Of a DNA stretch of 64,000 nt, positions 53,868 to 64,000 are shown in pieces. The stretch comes from Betaproteobacteria bacterium. Lineage in GTDB: Bacteria; Pseudomonadota; Gammaproteobacteria; Burkholderiales; Methylophilaceae. Numbering within the stretch: position 1 is the stretch's first letter; every line of letters begins with the position of its first letter. The translations under genes and the position numbers were made by a program. The stretch covers positions 186,001 to 250,000 of the forward strand of contig VGHQ01000001.1 of assembly GCA_016868195.1 (NCBI GenBank). The letters run 5' to 3'. The notes below the pieces were generated by a model. It saw only the letters and a program-made list of their open reading frames with translations. It did not search any database and had not been told where the DNA came from.

Positions 53868-53894
53868 TTAGCACTCTATGACATTGAGTGCTAA
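53868..53894. promoter_or_regulatory. CIRCE element (HrcA operator)
   Basis: TTAGCACTC-TATGACATT-GAGTGCTAA, a perfect 9-9-9 inverted repeat. Confidence 0.97.
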
Positions 53895-53953
53895 TTACTC
53901 GTGTTTTCGATTTTGATTAATTTTCAAAGAATACACTATTAGGAGAATATGAA

Positions 53954-54241
53954 ATGAAAATTCGCCCTTTACATGACCGCGTAATTGTAAAGCGTCTTGA
54001 AGAAGAACGTACAACAGCATCAGGCATTGTTATTCCTGACAGTGCAACAGAAAAACCAGATCAAGGCACAGTTCAAGCCGTAGGTAATGGAAAAATTCTC
54101 GAAGATGGCAGTGTTAAAAAACTAGACGTCAAAGTAGGCGACAAAGTTTTATTTGGAAAATACGCTGGCCAAGCCGTTAAAGTTGATGGCGAAGAGTTAC
54201 TTGTGATGCGTGAAGAAGACATCATGGGCATTGTTGAATAA
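53954..54241 (+). CDS. groES: Co-chaperonin GroES
   Basis: [29 protein letters not shown]. Confidence 0.99.
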   Translation: MKIRPLHDRVIVKRLEEERTTASGIVIPDSATEKPDQGTVQAVGNGKILEDGSVKKLDVKVGDKVLFGKYAGQAVKVDGEELLVMREEDIMGIVE

Positions 54242-54249
54242 ACCCTTAA

Positions 54250-55935
<1,686 letters not shown>

Positions 55936-55950
55936 CTCATAAGCATCAAT

Positions 55951-55983
55951 AAAAAAAGACCTCTTAGGAGGTCTTTTTTTTAA
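55951..55983 (+). terminator. Rho-independent terminator after groEL
   Basis: AAAAAAAGACCTC-TTAG-GAGGTCTTTTTTTT. Confidence 0.92.
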
Positions 55984-56026
55984 TCTTTTTTTTATCTTCC
56001 AATAATTTAGGATAGCATTACACCTC

Positions 56027-58183
56027 ATGAATGCATCTCCATCCAATCAAAATCAATTCAAAGACCTAAATGAGAAACAAATTGAAGCTGTCACGCTTCA
56101 AAATGAATCTGCACTGATTTTAGCTGGTGCGGGAAGTGGCAAAACCAAAGTACTAACTTCCAGAATTTCATGGCTCATCCAAACGAATGTGGTGAGTCCC
56201 TTTGGACTTATTGCTGTGACATTTACCAATAAAGCCGCAAAAGAAATGCTACAAAGAATTACTATGCAGCTTCCGATTAATACACGAGGTATGTGGGTAG
56301 GCACATTCCACGGTTTATGCAATCGATTTCTTAAAACACACGCAAGAGATGCAGAATTGCCTGATACATTTCAGATTCTAGATAGTCAGGACCAGTTATC
56401 ACTCATTAAAAGAACTATAAAAACCATGAATGTTGATGATGAAACTTATGCGCCAAAACAAGTACAACACTATATTAATGGATATAAAGATGAAGGACTG
56501 AGGGCTGCTCATGTAGATACTTATGACACACATTCAAAAAAATTAAATGAAATATATCTTGAATATGAAAAGCAATGTCAGAAAGAAGGCTTGGTTGATT
56601 TTGGTGAATTACTTTTAAGATGCTATGAGCTTTTTGAAAAAAATGTGGCGATACGTCAGCACTATCAAGATCGATTTAAACATATTCTGATTGATGAATT
56701 TCAAGACACAAGCGAGCTTCAATATAAGTGGTTAAAGCTTCTTGCGGGCAATAGCAGTTTTGTATTTGCTGTAGGAGATGATGATCAATCTATCTATAGT
56801 TTTAGAGGTGCAAGAGTTGGAAATATGAAAGATATGGAAAGAGATTTTCATGTCAAACAAATTATTAAGCTCGAACAAAACTACAGATCTAAAAGTAATA
56901 TCCTTAATACAGCTAATGCGATCATTGATCACAATAAAAATCGATTAGGCAAGAACTTATGGACATCAGCCGGAGAAGGCGACCCTATTAGAATATATAC
57001 TGGCCATACTGATATTGATGAAGCTAAATTTATAGTGGATGAAATCAAAATGCTTCATAGAGAAGGCATCTCTCTTAATCATATTGCTATTCTCTATAGA
57101 AGCAATGCTCAGTCTCGTATTCTCGAGCATAATATTTTTTCATCTAACCTACCTTATCGCGTCTATGGTGGTTTACGTTTCTTCGAACGTGCCGAAATTA
57201 AACACGCCATCGCTTATCTAAGACTTATTGCAAATAAAAATGATGACAGTGCATTTTTGAGAATTGTAAATTTTCCAACGCGTGGCATTGGAAGTCGATC
57301 ACTAGAAAGTCTTCAAGACATTTCTAGGCGTGATGGTTGTAGTTTATGGGATGCCGCACAGAAATCATCAGATCAAGCGGATGCAATTAAAAAGGGCTTG
57401 CCTTATTTTATACACCTCATAAAACATATTGAAAATAGTTTTGAAGGACTTACTCTTCCTCAAATGATTGATCTTATTATCAATGAATCAGGACTTAAAG
57501 ATCACTATACCAATGAAAAAGATGGTCTAGACAGAGTTTCTAACTTAAATGAATTAGTTTCTGCTGCCGCAACTTTTCTAAATAATGACAATAATGAATC
57601 TTCAAACCCACTTGGAGATTTTTTGAATTATTCTTCTTTAGAAAGTGGTGATATGCAAGCCAGTGAAGGTGTAGATGCTATCCAGCTCATGACGATTCAC
57701 TCATCTAAAGGCTTGGAATTTGACGTAGTATTTATTTCTGGTCTTGAGGAAGGATTATGTCCTCATGAACAAAGCTTATTCGAATCCAAAGGTCTTGAAG
57801 AGGAGAGAAGACTTATGTATGTTGCTGTAACAAGAGCTCGTTCAAAATTATATTTAAGTTATGCCCTATCAAGAATGCTTCACGGCCAAACGAGATATGG
57901 AATGCCGTCAAGATTTTTAGGAGAGATTCCTGAGAGTCTCGTTAAAAACATTAATACTATTAGTTTTAAAAATAATGTGGATCAAATAGAGGAGAATTAC
58001 CCGCAACCTAATCAGCAGAAGCATACTTGGCGAATCGGTGAATCTGTCATGCATGAAAAATTTGGCCAAGGAACGGTTTTAGGTTATGAAGGCAATTCGG
58101 ACGACTTAAGAATTCAAATTAAATTTAATGAAGCAGGCACAAAATGGCTTGCCATGGAATACGCAAAACTTTTTAAATGTTAA
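56027..58183 (+). CDS. UvrD/Rep-family DNA helicase
   Basis: LILAGAGSGKTKVL, VGDDDQSIYSFRGA, VTRARSKL; C-terminal KFGQGTVLGYEG. Confidence 0.94.
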   Translation: MNASPSNQNQFKDLNEKQIEAVTLQNESALILAGAGSGKTKVLTSRISWLIQTNVVSPFGLIAVTFTNKAAKEMLQRITMQLPINTRGMWVGTFHGLCNRFLKTHARDAELPDTFQILDSQDQLSLIKRTIKTMNVDDETYAPKQVQHYINGYKDEGLRAAHVDTYDTHSKKLNEIYLEYEKQCQKEGLVDFGELLLRCYELFEKNVAIRQHYQDRFKHILIDEFQDTSELQYKWLKLLAGNSSFVFAVGDDDQSIYSFRGARVGNMKDMERDFHVKQIIKLEQNYRSKSNILNTANAIIDHNKNRLGKNLWTSAGEGDPIRIYTGHTDIDEAKFIVDEIKMLHREGISLNHIAILYRSNAQSRILEHNIFSSNLPYRVYGGLRFFERAEIKHAIAYLRLIANKNDDSAFLRIVNFPTRGIGSRSLESLQDISRRDGCSLWDAAQKSSDQADAIKKGLPYFIHLIKHIENSFEGLTLPQMIDLIINESGLKDHYTNEKDGLDRVSNLNELVSAAATFLNNDNNESSNPLGDFLNYSSLESGDMQASEGVDAIQLMTIHSSKGLEFDVVFISGLEEGLCPHEQSLFESKGLEEERRLMYVAVTRARSKLYLSYALSRMLHGQTRYGMPSRFLGEIPESLVKNINTISFKNNVDQIEENYPQPNQQKHTWRIGESVMHEKFGQGTVLGYEGNSDDLRIQIKFNEAGTKWLAMEYAKLFKC

Positions 58184-58950
58184 TAGCTTTTAGCTGACTT
58201 AAAAATATCACGGTAACTGATGTATTGAAATGCAAACATCACAGATGTAATTACAAGTAGTGCAAAGAAAATAATCGCGCCCATCAATGAAGGTCCGATC
58301 GAAGGATAGAATGAAGCTAGAGACCCAATTAACAATCCACAAGACAACATAAATAATATCGCTGTTGTTGAAAAAATTAGCCATGAAAGGCCTAATGGGG
58401 CAATATACATTAAGCATCCCGCAATACTTGATTTAATCGACTTAAAGAGTGAATAGTGGTTATAAACGATTAGCATCGGTGAAAACCATGTCGCCATAAG
58501 CAATGGAAGTAATAGTAGGATTAATTTTCCTATCATTGGTAAAAAATTATTAATCACGCTAACTAACTCATTATTGTTTTCTGATAATTTAATAAATTCT
58601 TGCATTTCAGAATTTAAAACCATCGTGACTAGGCCAGCATAAGTTAAGCAGATCAGGCCAAGTGTTAACAATGTAGCTAGCTTGGGTTTAATTTTTTCAT
58701 ATACCGCTAAAAATTTTTCAGACTTATTCTTGTCATGAATCTTATAGAAGTTCACTGCAAATACTAAAAATATTGGCCAAATTAAAATAGATGCAATTGA
58801 AAAAACTTGAACTATAGGCATTGAAGGCAAAAGCATAAAAATAAAAAGATATGCCAGGCTCAGCATCAATGATTGATTTGGTGTTTTTTTAAAGAGCACA
58901 AAACTTTCTTTATTCCAACGAATAGAATCTCGGAATGTAATTTTTTTCAT
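58180..58950 (-). CDS. Multi-pass membrane protein of unknown function
   Basis: About six hydrophobic segments; next to thrB. Confidence 0.75.
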   Translation of the reverse strand: MKKITFRDSIRWNKESFVLFKKTPNQSLMLSLAYLFIFMLLPSMPIVQVFSIASILIWPIFLVFAVNFYKIHDKNKSEKFLAVYEKIKPKLATLLTLGLICLTYAGLVTMVLNSEMQEFIKLSENNNELVSVINNFLPMIGKLILLLLPLLMATWFSPMLIVYNHYSLFKSIKSSIAGCLMYIAPLGLSWLIFSTTAILFMLSCGLLIGSLASFYPSIGPSLMGAIIFFALLVITSVMFAFQYISYRDIFKSAKSY

Positions 58951-58968
58951 ATTAATTAACCTTAAAAT

Positions 58969-59889
58969 TTATTCACTAATACGTTGCTTTAAAATTTTCT
59001 TAAAATGATTGGGGTCCTTCGTGTAAGTAAGTACCCCCACTTCTGCATGATAGAAATCATTAAGCCTGGAAACCCAAAATCTAAGAGAGGCTAATCTCAA
59101 AATATTATTCCAAGCTTGATTTTCATCATCATTAAATGGTCTTATCTTTTTGTAGGCATCTAGGAAGGCATTCAATCTAACCTTATCAAAAGAACCATCA
59201 TCATTCACACACCAATCGTTCACAGCAATTGCTACATCTAAAATAATAAAATCTGTGCATGCATAATAGAAGTCTATAAAGCCTGTTACCTCATCATTTA
59301 AAAAAAGCACGTTATCCCTGAATAAGTCTCCATGAATTGTAGATTTAGGGAGTTTATAATCTTGTTTATCTTGGTAAAGAATTTCTTCTTTTAGTAATTG
59401 GTTCTCATCTTGAGGTAACACATTAAATAAAGAGTCAGCGGTTTTTTTGATCCAATTAAGATCTCTTGTATTTTGATGTTGGGACTCAAAATTAACTGAT
59501 TTCACATGGAGTTCTGCTAAACTTTTACCCACAGCTGCGCAATGATTGACTTCGGGTTTTGAGAGTTCTTTCCCTTTTAAGCACGTCACAATTAAAGCAG
59601 GTTTATTTTTTAAAATACTTAAAGCTGTACCATTTTTCTTGAAAATTGGCTTAGGACATAAAAACGAATACTCTGCTAAATGAGCCATAAGATCTACAAA
59701 ATAAGGTAGGTCTTCTATCGTATTTTTTTCGAACAGTGTTAGCACAAAACGATCATGTGCTGTCATCAAAAAATAGTTGGTATTCGTAATACCAGATTTA
59801 ATGCCTTGATAATCGGTAAGATCGCCCAAAGCATAATCTTGAAGCCAAATTTTTAATTCTTCAATATTAACTGATGTATAGACGGACAT
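58969..59889 (-). CDS. thrB: Homoserine kinase type II (ThrB/APH-fold)
   Basis: GITNTNYFL, STIHGDLFRDNVLFLNDEVTGFIDFYYACTD. Confidence 0.94.
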   Translation of the reverse strand: MSVYTSVNIEELKIWLQDYALGDLTDYQGIKSGITNTNYFLMTAHDRFVLTLFEKNTIEDLPYFVDLMAHLAEYSFLCPKPIFKKNGTALSILKNKPALIVTCLKGKELSKPEVNHCAAVGKSLAELHVKSVNFESQHQNTRDLNWIKKTADSLFNVLPQDENQLLKEEILYQDKQDYKLPKSTIHGDLFRDNVLFLNDEVTGFIDFYYACTDFIILDVAIAVNDWCVNDDGSFDKVRLNAFLDAYKKIRPFNDDENQAWNNILRLASLRFWVSRLNDFYHAEVGVLTYTKDPNHFKKILKQRISE

Positions 59890-59914
59890 AAAAAAAAGGG
59901 CCTAAAAGCCCTTT
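59890..59914 (-). terminator. Hairpin and T-run between the DUF2782 gene and thrB
   Basis: Minus strand AAAGGGCTTTTAGGCCCTTTTTTT. Confidence 0.72.
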
Positions 59915-59923
59915 CAAAAAAAT

Positions 59924-60274
59924 TTAGAATCTAAATATTACCCATTTAGGCACAGTCACGGGCTGACTTGGGCCGTCATATTTTGCCCAACCACCATATT
60001 GATCTTCCTTCAACAAATAATATGCAGGTCCGCCAGCAGGGGGCGTGACTTTCATCATATAAAGCTCGCCGTTGATGCGGTATTCCACAACGGTATCATC
60101 ACCTTTTTTAGTGATAGTGATTTGAGGTTCTTCCACAATATCACTTTCAAAATTCTTTGGTGGTGGCTTCACTTCCTCTAGTGGCTCGAGCTTTTTTTCA
60201 GCTATGGCATTTAAACTTATTAAGGTAATTGCTAACAAGAAAGCTTTGATTGTATTTTGTATCATCATAGACAA
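59924..60274 (-). CDS. DUF2782-like exported small protein
   Basis: Signal peptide; EEPQITITKKGDDTVVEYRINGELYMMKVTPPAGGPAYYL. Confidence 0.85.
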   Translation of the reverse strand: MSMMIQNTIKAFLLAITLISLNAIAEKKLEPLEEVKPPPKNFESDIVEEPQITITKKGDDTVVEYRINGELYMMKVTPPAGGPAYYLLKEDQYGGWAKYDGPSQPVTVPKWVIFRF

Positions 60275-60318
60275 GATTCTAGCAAAAAACCTATAGATGT
60301 TATGGTTTATTTGACAAT

Positions 60319-61059
60319 TTATAAATAAAGCTGGGCTTTTCGTTCCGCCGGCGTTAATGAAAAACCAATAGATTCATAATGATTAAATATTGCATCCACA
60401 ATCTCTTTGGGCTCCTCAAGAATTTGAATCAAATCCAAGTCTTTTTCTTGCGCCATACCCCCTTTTACAATTTTATCTTTTAACCAATCAAGCAAACCAG
60501 ACCAGAACTCCTTACCGACTAAAATAATAGGGATTTTTCTTGATTTACCGGTTTGAATAAGAGTAATCACTTCCATTAATTCATCTAATGTTCCAAATCC
60601 ACCAGGTAAAACTACGTATGCTGAAGCATACTTAATAAACATGACTTTTCGCATAAAGAAATATTTAAAATTAATTGAAATGTCTTGGTATTCATTTGGC
60701 TTTTGTTCGTGAGGTAAGTTGATATTAAGGCCAATACTAGACCCTTTCCCTAAAGAAGCTCCTTTATTAACTGCTTCCATGAGACCAGGACCGCCGCCAG
60801 AAATGACGCTAAATCCGGCATTAGATAGAACCTCTGCTATATCAACGGTGAGTTTGTAATAGGGATTGTCTTCACTGACCCTAGCGCTGCCGAACACAGA
60901 TACGGCAGGCGTTATTTTTTTAAGTTTCTCGGTAGCGCCAACAAATTCTGACATAATTTCAAATGCATACCAGGATTCGCTTTCGTTATGAGTTTCATCA
61001 AATAATTCTGGGCCATTAAATTTAGGTATCTTTTTATCTGCTGACATAAAAACTTTCAA
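60319..61059 (-). CDS. LOG-family protein (TIGR00730-like)
   Basis: SGGGPGLMEAVNKGA and PGGFGTLDELMEV; start could be 61059 or 61047. Confidence 0.92.
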   Translation of the reverse strand: MKVFMSADKKIPKFNGPELFDETHNESESWYAFEIMSEFVGATEKLKKITPAVSVFGSARVSEDNPYYKLTVDIAEVLSNAGFSVISGGGPGLMEAVNKGASLGKGSSIGLNINLPHEQKPNEYQDISINFKYFFMRKVMFIKYASAYVVLPGGFGTLDELMEVITLIQTGKSRKIPIILVGKEFWSGLLDWLKDKIVKGGMAQEKDLDLIQILEEPKEIVDAIFNHYESIGFSLTPAERKAQLYL

Positions 61060-61068
61060 AATTAAATT

Positions 61069-63798
61069 ATGAAAACACTATTATTGGTCGATGGCTCTTC
61101 TTATCTCTATAGGGCATTTCACGGATTGCCAGATCTTAGAAATAGTCGCCAAGAACCTACTGGGGCTATTTACGGCGTTTTAAATATGCTCCGAAAACTT
61201 CATAAAGAGTTTCCTTCAGATTATAACGCTTGCGTTTTTGATGCAAAAGGAAAAACTTTCAGAAATGATCTATACCCTGAGTATAAAGCTAATCGCTCAG
61301 TGATGCCTGATGATTTAAGAGCTCAAATCCAACCGCTTCATGAAGCAATTACAGCGATGGGCTGGCCTATTATTATTCAAGAGGGTGTTGAAGCTGATGA
61401 TGTAATTGGTACATTATGCAAAGAAGCTAGCCAACATCAATATAATGTTGTCGTTTCTACAGGCGACAAGGATTTAGCTCAACTTGTAAATGATCATGTC
61501 ACTTTAATTAATACGATGACGAACGAAAAACTTGATATCGAAGGCGTCAAAAATAAATTTGGGTTGATGCCGAGCCAAATTATTGATTATCTAACACTTA
61601 TTGGAGACACCTCTGATAACGTGCCCGGTGTTGATAAGGTAGGTCCTAAAACTGCATTGAAATGGCTTAATGAATATCAAACGCTCGACAATATCGTAAT
61701 GCATGCTTCTCAATTCCCAGGGGTAGTCGGTGAAAATTTAAGAAAAGCACTCGATTGGATTCCTAAAGCTAGGGATCTTATTACGATTCGATGTGATTTA
61801 GATATCAATAAAAATTGGGACAATTTGAAACCCAAAAAACAAGACTTATCCGCGTTAGAAAATTTATACCAAAGGTTTGAATTTAAGAATTGGCTTAATG
61901 AAATCAAAGAAGGTAGTCCTAAGGTAGTTTCATTAAGTAAAAGTGATGAAGAAAAACCATCCATTAAATCACTAAGCCATTTTATTTCTAAAATTAAATA
62001 CGACACAATATTTAAAGAAACTTTATTACATGCATGGCTAGAAAAAATCAAAATAAAAAAATATGTTTGTATCGACACGGAAACAAACTCTCTCGACCCA
62101 ATGCAAGCAAAAATTGTAGGTATATCTATGGCAGTGACTCCAGGAGAAGCAGCCTACATTCCTTTAGCACATGATTATCCTGGAGCTCCTCAACAGTTAT
62201 CGATTAATGCTGTATTAAATTTATTAAAGCCCATTTTAGAGGATGAAAAGATCAAGAAAATTGGGCAAAACTTAAAGTATGATGCGCACGTTTTTTTAAA
62301 CCACGATATATGTCTTAAAGGTATTAGGCACGATACGATGCTACAAAGCTATGTGACAGAAAGTCATCAAAGTCATGGCATGGATAATTTAAGCTTAAGA
62401 CACCTAGGACATACCTGTGTAAGTTACGAAGAAGTTGCAGGCAAAGGTGTAAATCAACTTAGATTTAATGAAGTCGATATTGATGTGGCATCTCATTATT
62501 CATCTGAAGATGCTGATATTACTTTGCAATTAAATCAATTTTTTAATCCTGTAATTGAAAATGATGCGTCACTAAAATTCATTTATGAAAGTATTGAAAT
62601 GCCCACCGCAGAGGTACTTTTAAAGATTGAAAGAAATGGTGTGCTTATAGATGAGAAAAAATTAAATGAGCAAAGCCATGAAATTGGCAAAAAAATTCTG
62701 CTACTTGAAGAGGAGGCTTACCAATTAGCGGGACAACCTTTCAACCTCGCATCACCCAAACAATTACAAGATATTTTATTTAACAAATTAGGTATTAAGT
62801 CTTTAAAAAAAACACCTTCAGGAGCTCCATCTACTGACGAGGACGTCTTGCAAGAATTAGCTCTTGACTATCCTCTGCCTAAACTTCTGCTTGAACATCG
62901 CAGTCTATCTAAACTCAAATCAACTTACACAGATAAATTACCAAAAATGATTAATCCTAATACTGGGCGCATTCATACCAGCTACAACCAAGCAGTGGCA
63001 ATTACAGGACGTCTTGCGAGTTCAGAACCTAATTTGCAAAATATCCCGATCAGAACACTAGAGGGTAGAAAAATAAGAGAAGCATTTATTGCAAACAAAG
63101 GATCATCAATTTTATCTGCAGACTATTCTCAAATCGAACTGAGAATTATGGCTCACTTATCTCAAGACAAAAGATTACTTGATGCATTTAAGAATAATGA
63201 AGATATACATAAATCCACGGCAGCTGAAATCTTTGGGTGTGAGCTGAATAGTGTTTCTAATGAACAAAGACGTTATGCCAAAGTTATTAATTTTGGATTG
63301 ATCTATGGAATGAGTGTTTTTGGTTTATCGAAATCACTCAGCATTGAACGTAGCGCCGCCGCAAATTATATAGAAACTTATTTTGCCCGATATCCTGGCA
63401 TTAAAAAATACATGGAAAATGCAAAATTATTTGCTAAAGATAAAGGTTATGTAGAAACATTTTTTGGAAGGAGATTATGGATTCCAGAAATTAATGGTTC
63501 GAATGGTATTAGAAGATCTGCAGCAGAGAGAGCTGCGATTAATGCGCCTATGCAAGGCACTGCAGCGGACCTTATAAAATTAGCAATGATCGCCGTTGAT
63601 CAATGGTTATGTCAAAATATGCACTTAAAAACAAGAATGATTATGCAAGTACATGATGAACTTGTATTTGAAGTACCCCAAAATGAAATTGAAATATTAC
63701 AAAAAGAATTGCCTCGCCTAATGGAGGGTGTTGCAAAACTAGATATTCCTCTTATCGTTGATATTGGTGTTGGACTGAACTGGGATGCGGCACATTAA
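61069..63798 (+). CDS. polA: DNA polymerase I
   Basis: 5' nuclease, 3'-5' exonuclease (CIDTETNSLDP) and Pol A domains (SADYSQIELRIMAHLS, QVHDELVFEVP). Confidence 0.98.
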   Translation: MKTLLLVDGSSYLYRAFHGLPDLRNSRQEPTGAIYGVLNMLRKLHKEFPSDYNACVFDAKGKTFRNDLYPEYKANRSVMPDDLRAQIQPLHEAITAMGWPIIIQEGVEADDVIGTLCKEASQHQYNVVVSTGDKDLAQLVNDHVTLINTMTNEKLDIEGVKNKFGLMPSQIIDYLTLIGDTSDNVPGVDKVGPKTALKWLNEYQTLDNIVMHASQFPGVVGENLRKALDWIPKARDLITIRCDLDINKNWDNLKPKKQDLSALENLYQRFEFKNWLNEIKEGSPKVVSLSKSDEEKPSIKSLSHFISKIKYDTIFKETLLHAWLEKIKIKKYVCIDTETNSLDPMQAKIVGISMAVTPGEAAYIPLAHDYPGAPQQLSINAVLNLLKPILEDEKIKKIGQNLKYDAHVFLNHDICLKGIRHDTMLQSYVTESHQSHGMDNLSLRHLGHTCVSYEEVAGKGVNQLRFNEVDIDVASHYSSEDADITLQLNQFFNPVIENDASLKFIYESIEMPTAEVLLKIERNGVLIDEKKLNEQSHEIGKKILLLEEEAYQLAGQPFNLASPKQLQDILFNKLGIKSLKKTPSGAPSTDEDVLQELALDYPLPKLLLEHRSLSKLKSTYTDKLPKMINPNTGRIHTSYNQAVAITGRLASSEPNLQNIPIRTLEGRKIREAFIANKGSSILSADYSQIELRIMAHLSQDKRLLDAFKNNEDIHKSTAAEIFGCELNSVSNEQRRYAKVINFGLIYGMSVFGLSKSLSIERSAAANYIETYFARYPGIKKYMENAKLFAKDKGYVETFFGRRLWIPEINGSNGIRRSAAERAAINAPMQGTAADLIKLAMIAVDQWLCQNMHLKTRMIMQVHDELVFEVPQNEIEILQKELPRLMEGVAKLDIPLIVDIGVGLNWDAAH

Positions 63799-63799
63799 A

Positions 63800-64000
63800 A
63801 TGGAATTCGGCACTTTAATTATTGGCGATGAAATTTTATCTGGCAAAAGACAAGATAAACATTTCGAATTTTTACAAAAAACATTAAAAAAATATGAGCT
63901 TTCATTGTCTTGGGTGAAATATATTCAAGACGATTCGAAAAGTATTATTCAATCTATCAAAGAGTCAACAAACTCCAGGACTATTGTTTTTTCTTTTGGT
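63800..64000 (+). CDS. CinA/MoaB-like molybdopterin-binding domain protein, truncated by window end
   Basis: MEFGTLIIGDEILSGKRQDKHFEFLQKTLKKYEL. Confidence 0.82.
   Translation, partial: MEFGTLIIGDEILSGKRQDKHFEFLQKTLKKYELSLSWVKYIQDDSKSIIQSIKESTNSRTIVFSFG

Noticed and set aside
61710-62078. 122-aa minus-strand ORF inside polA
   Set aside because: Antisense to polA; hydrophobic shadow translation with no independent support.

Overview
This window is a compact, AT-rich, almost fully coding stretch of a betaproteobacterial chromosome. Gene content and order suggest a streamlined Methylophilaceae/Methylophilales-like genome, but that assignment is an inference. It is ordinary core genome: purEK, proB-obgE, rpmA-rplU, ispB, coaE-zapD-yacG, argJ, cysS, ppi-lpxH, nusB-ribH, phoBR, a large FAD/Fe-S oxidoreductase, a full aa3-type cytochrome c oxidase and haem A assembly cluster, tRNA-Leu(CAA), queA, proS, tsaB-rimI, a DinG-type helicase, ctpA-coq7, dacB, bioA, groESL, a UvrD/Rep helicase, thrB and polA. 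I saw no prophage, transposon, CRISPR array, toxin-antitoxin or biosynthetic cluster, and I do not claim a new system. The observations most worth checking are: (1) a HolD (DNA Pol III psi)-like protein next to rimI; (2) three exact 11-bp-phased Pho half-sites between phoB and an OFA-family transporter; (3) a sigma32-like promoter abutting a perfect CIRCE operator at groESL; (4) a 41-aa CDS between ctaD and ctaG that is missing from the ORF track; (5) a SCO-like protein with CxxxC but no evident distal His; (6) a TPR/L,D-transpeptidase pair with related C-terminal NTF2-like domains; (7) convergent genes sharing 4-bp stop overlaps, and a 37-bp palindrome spanning two stops; (8) apparent loss of pilBCD between ispB and coaE.
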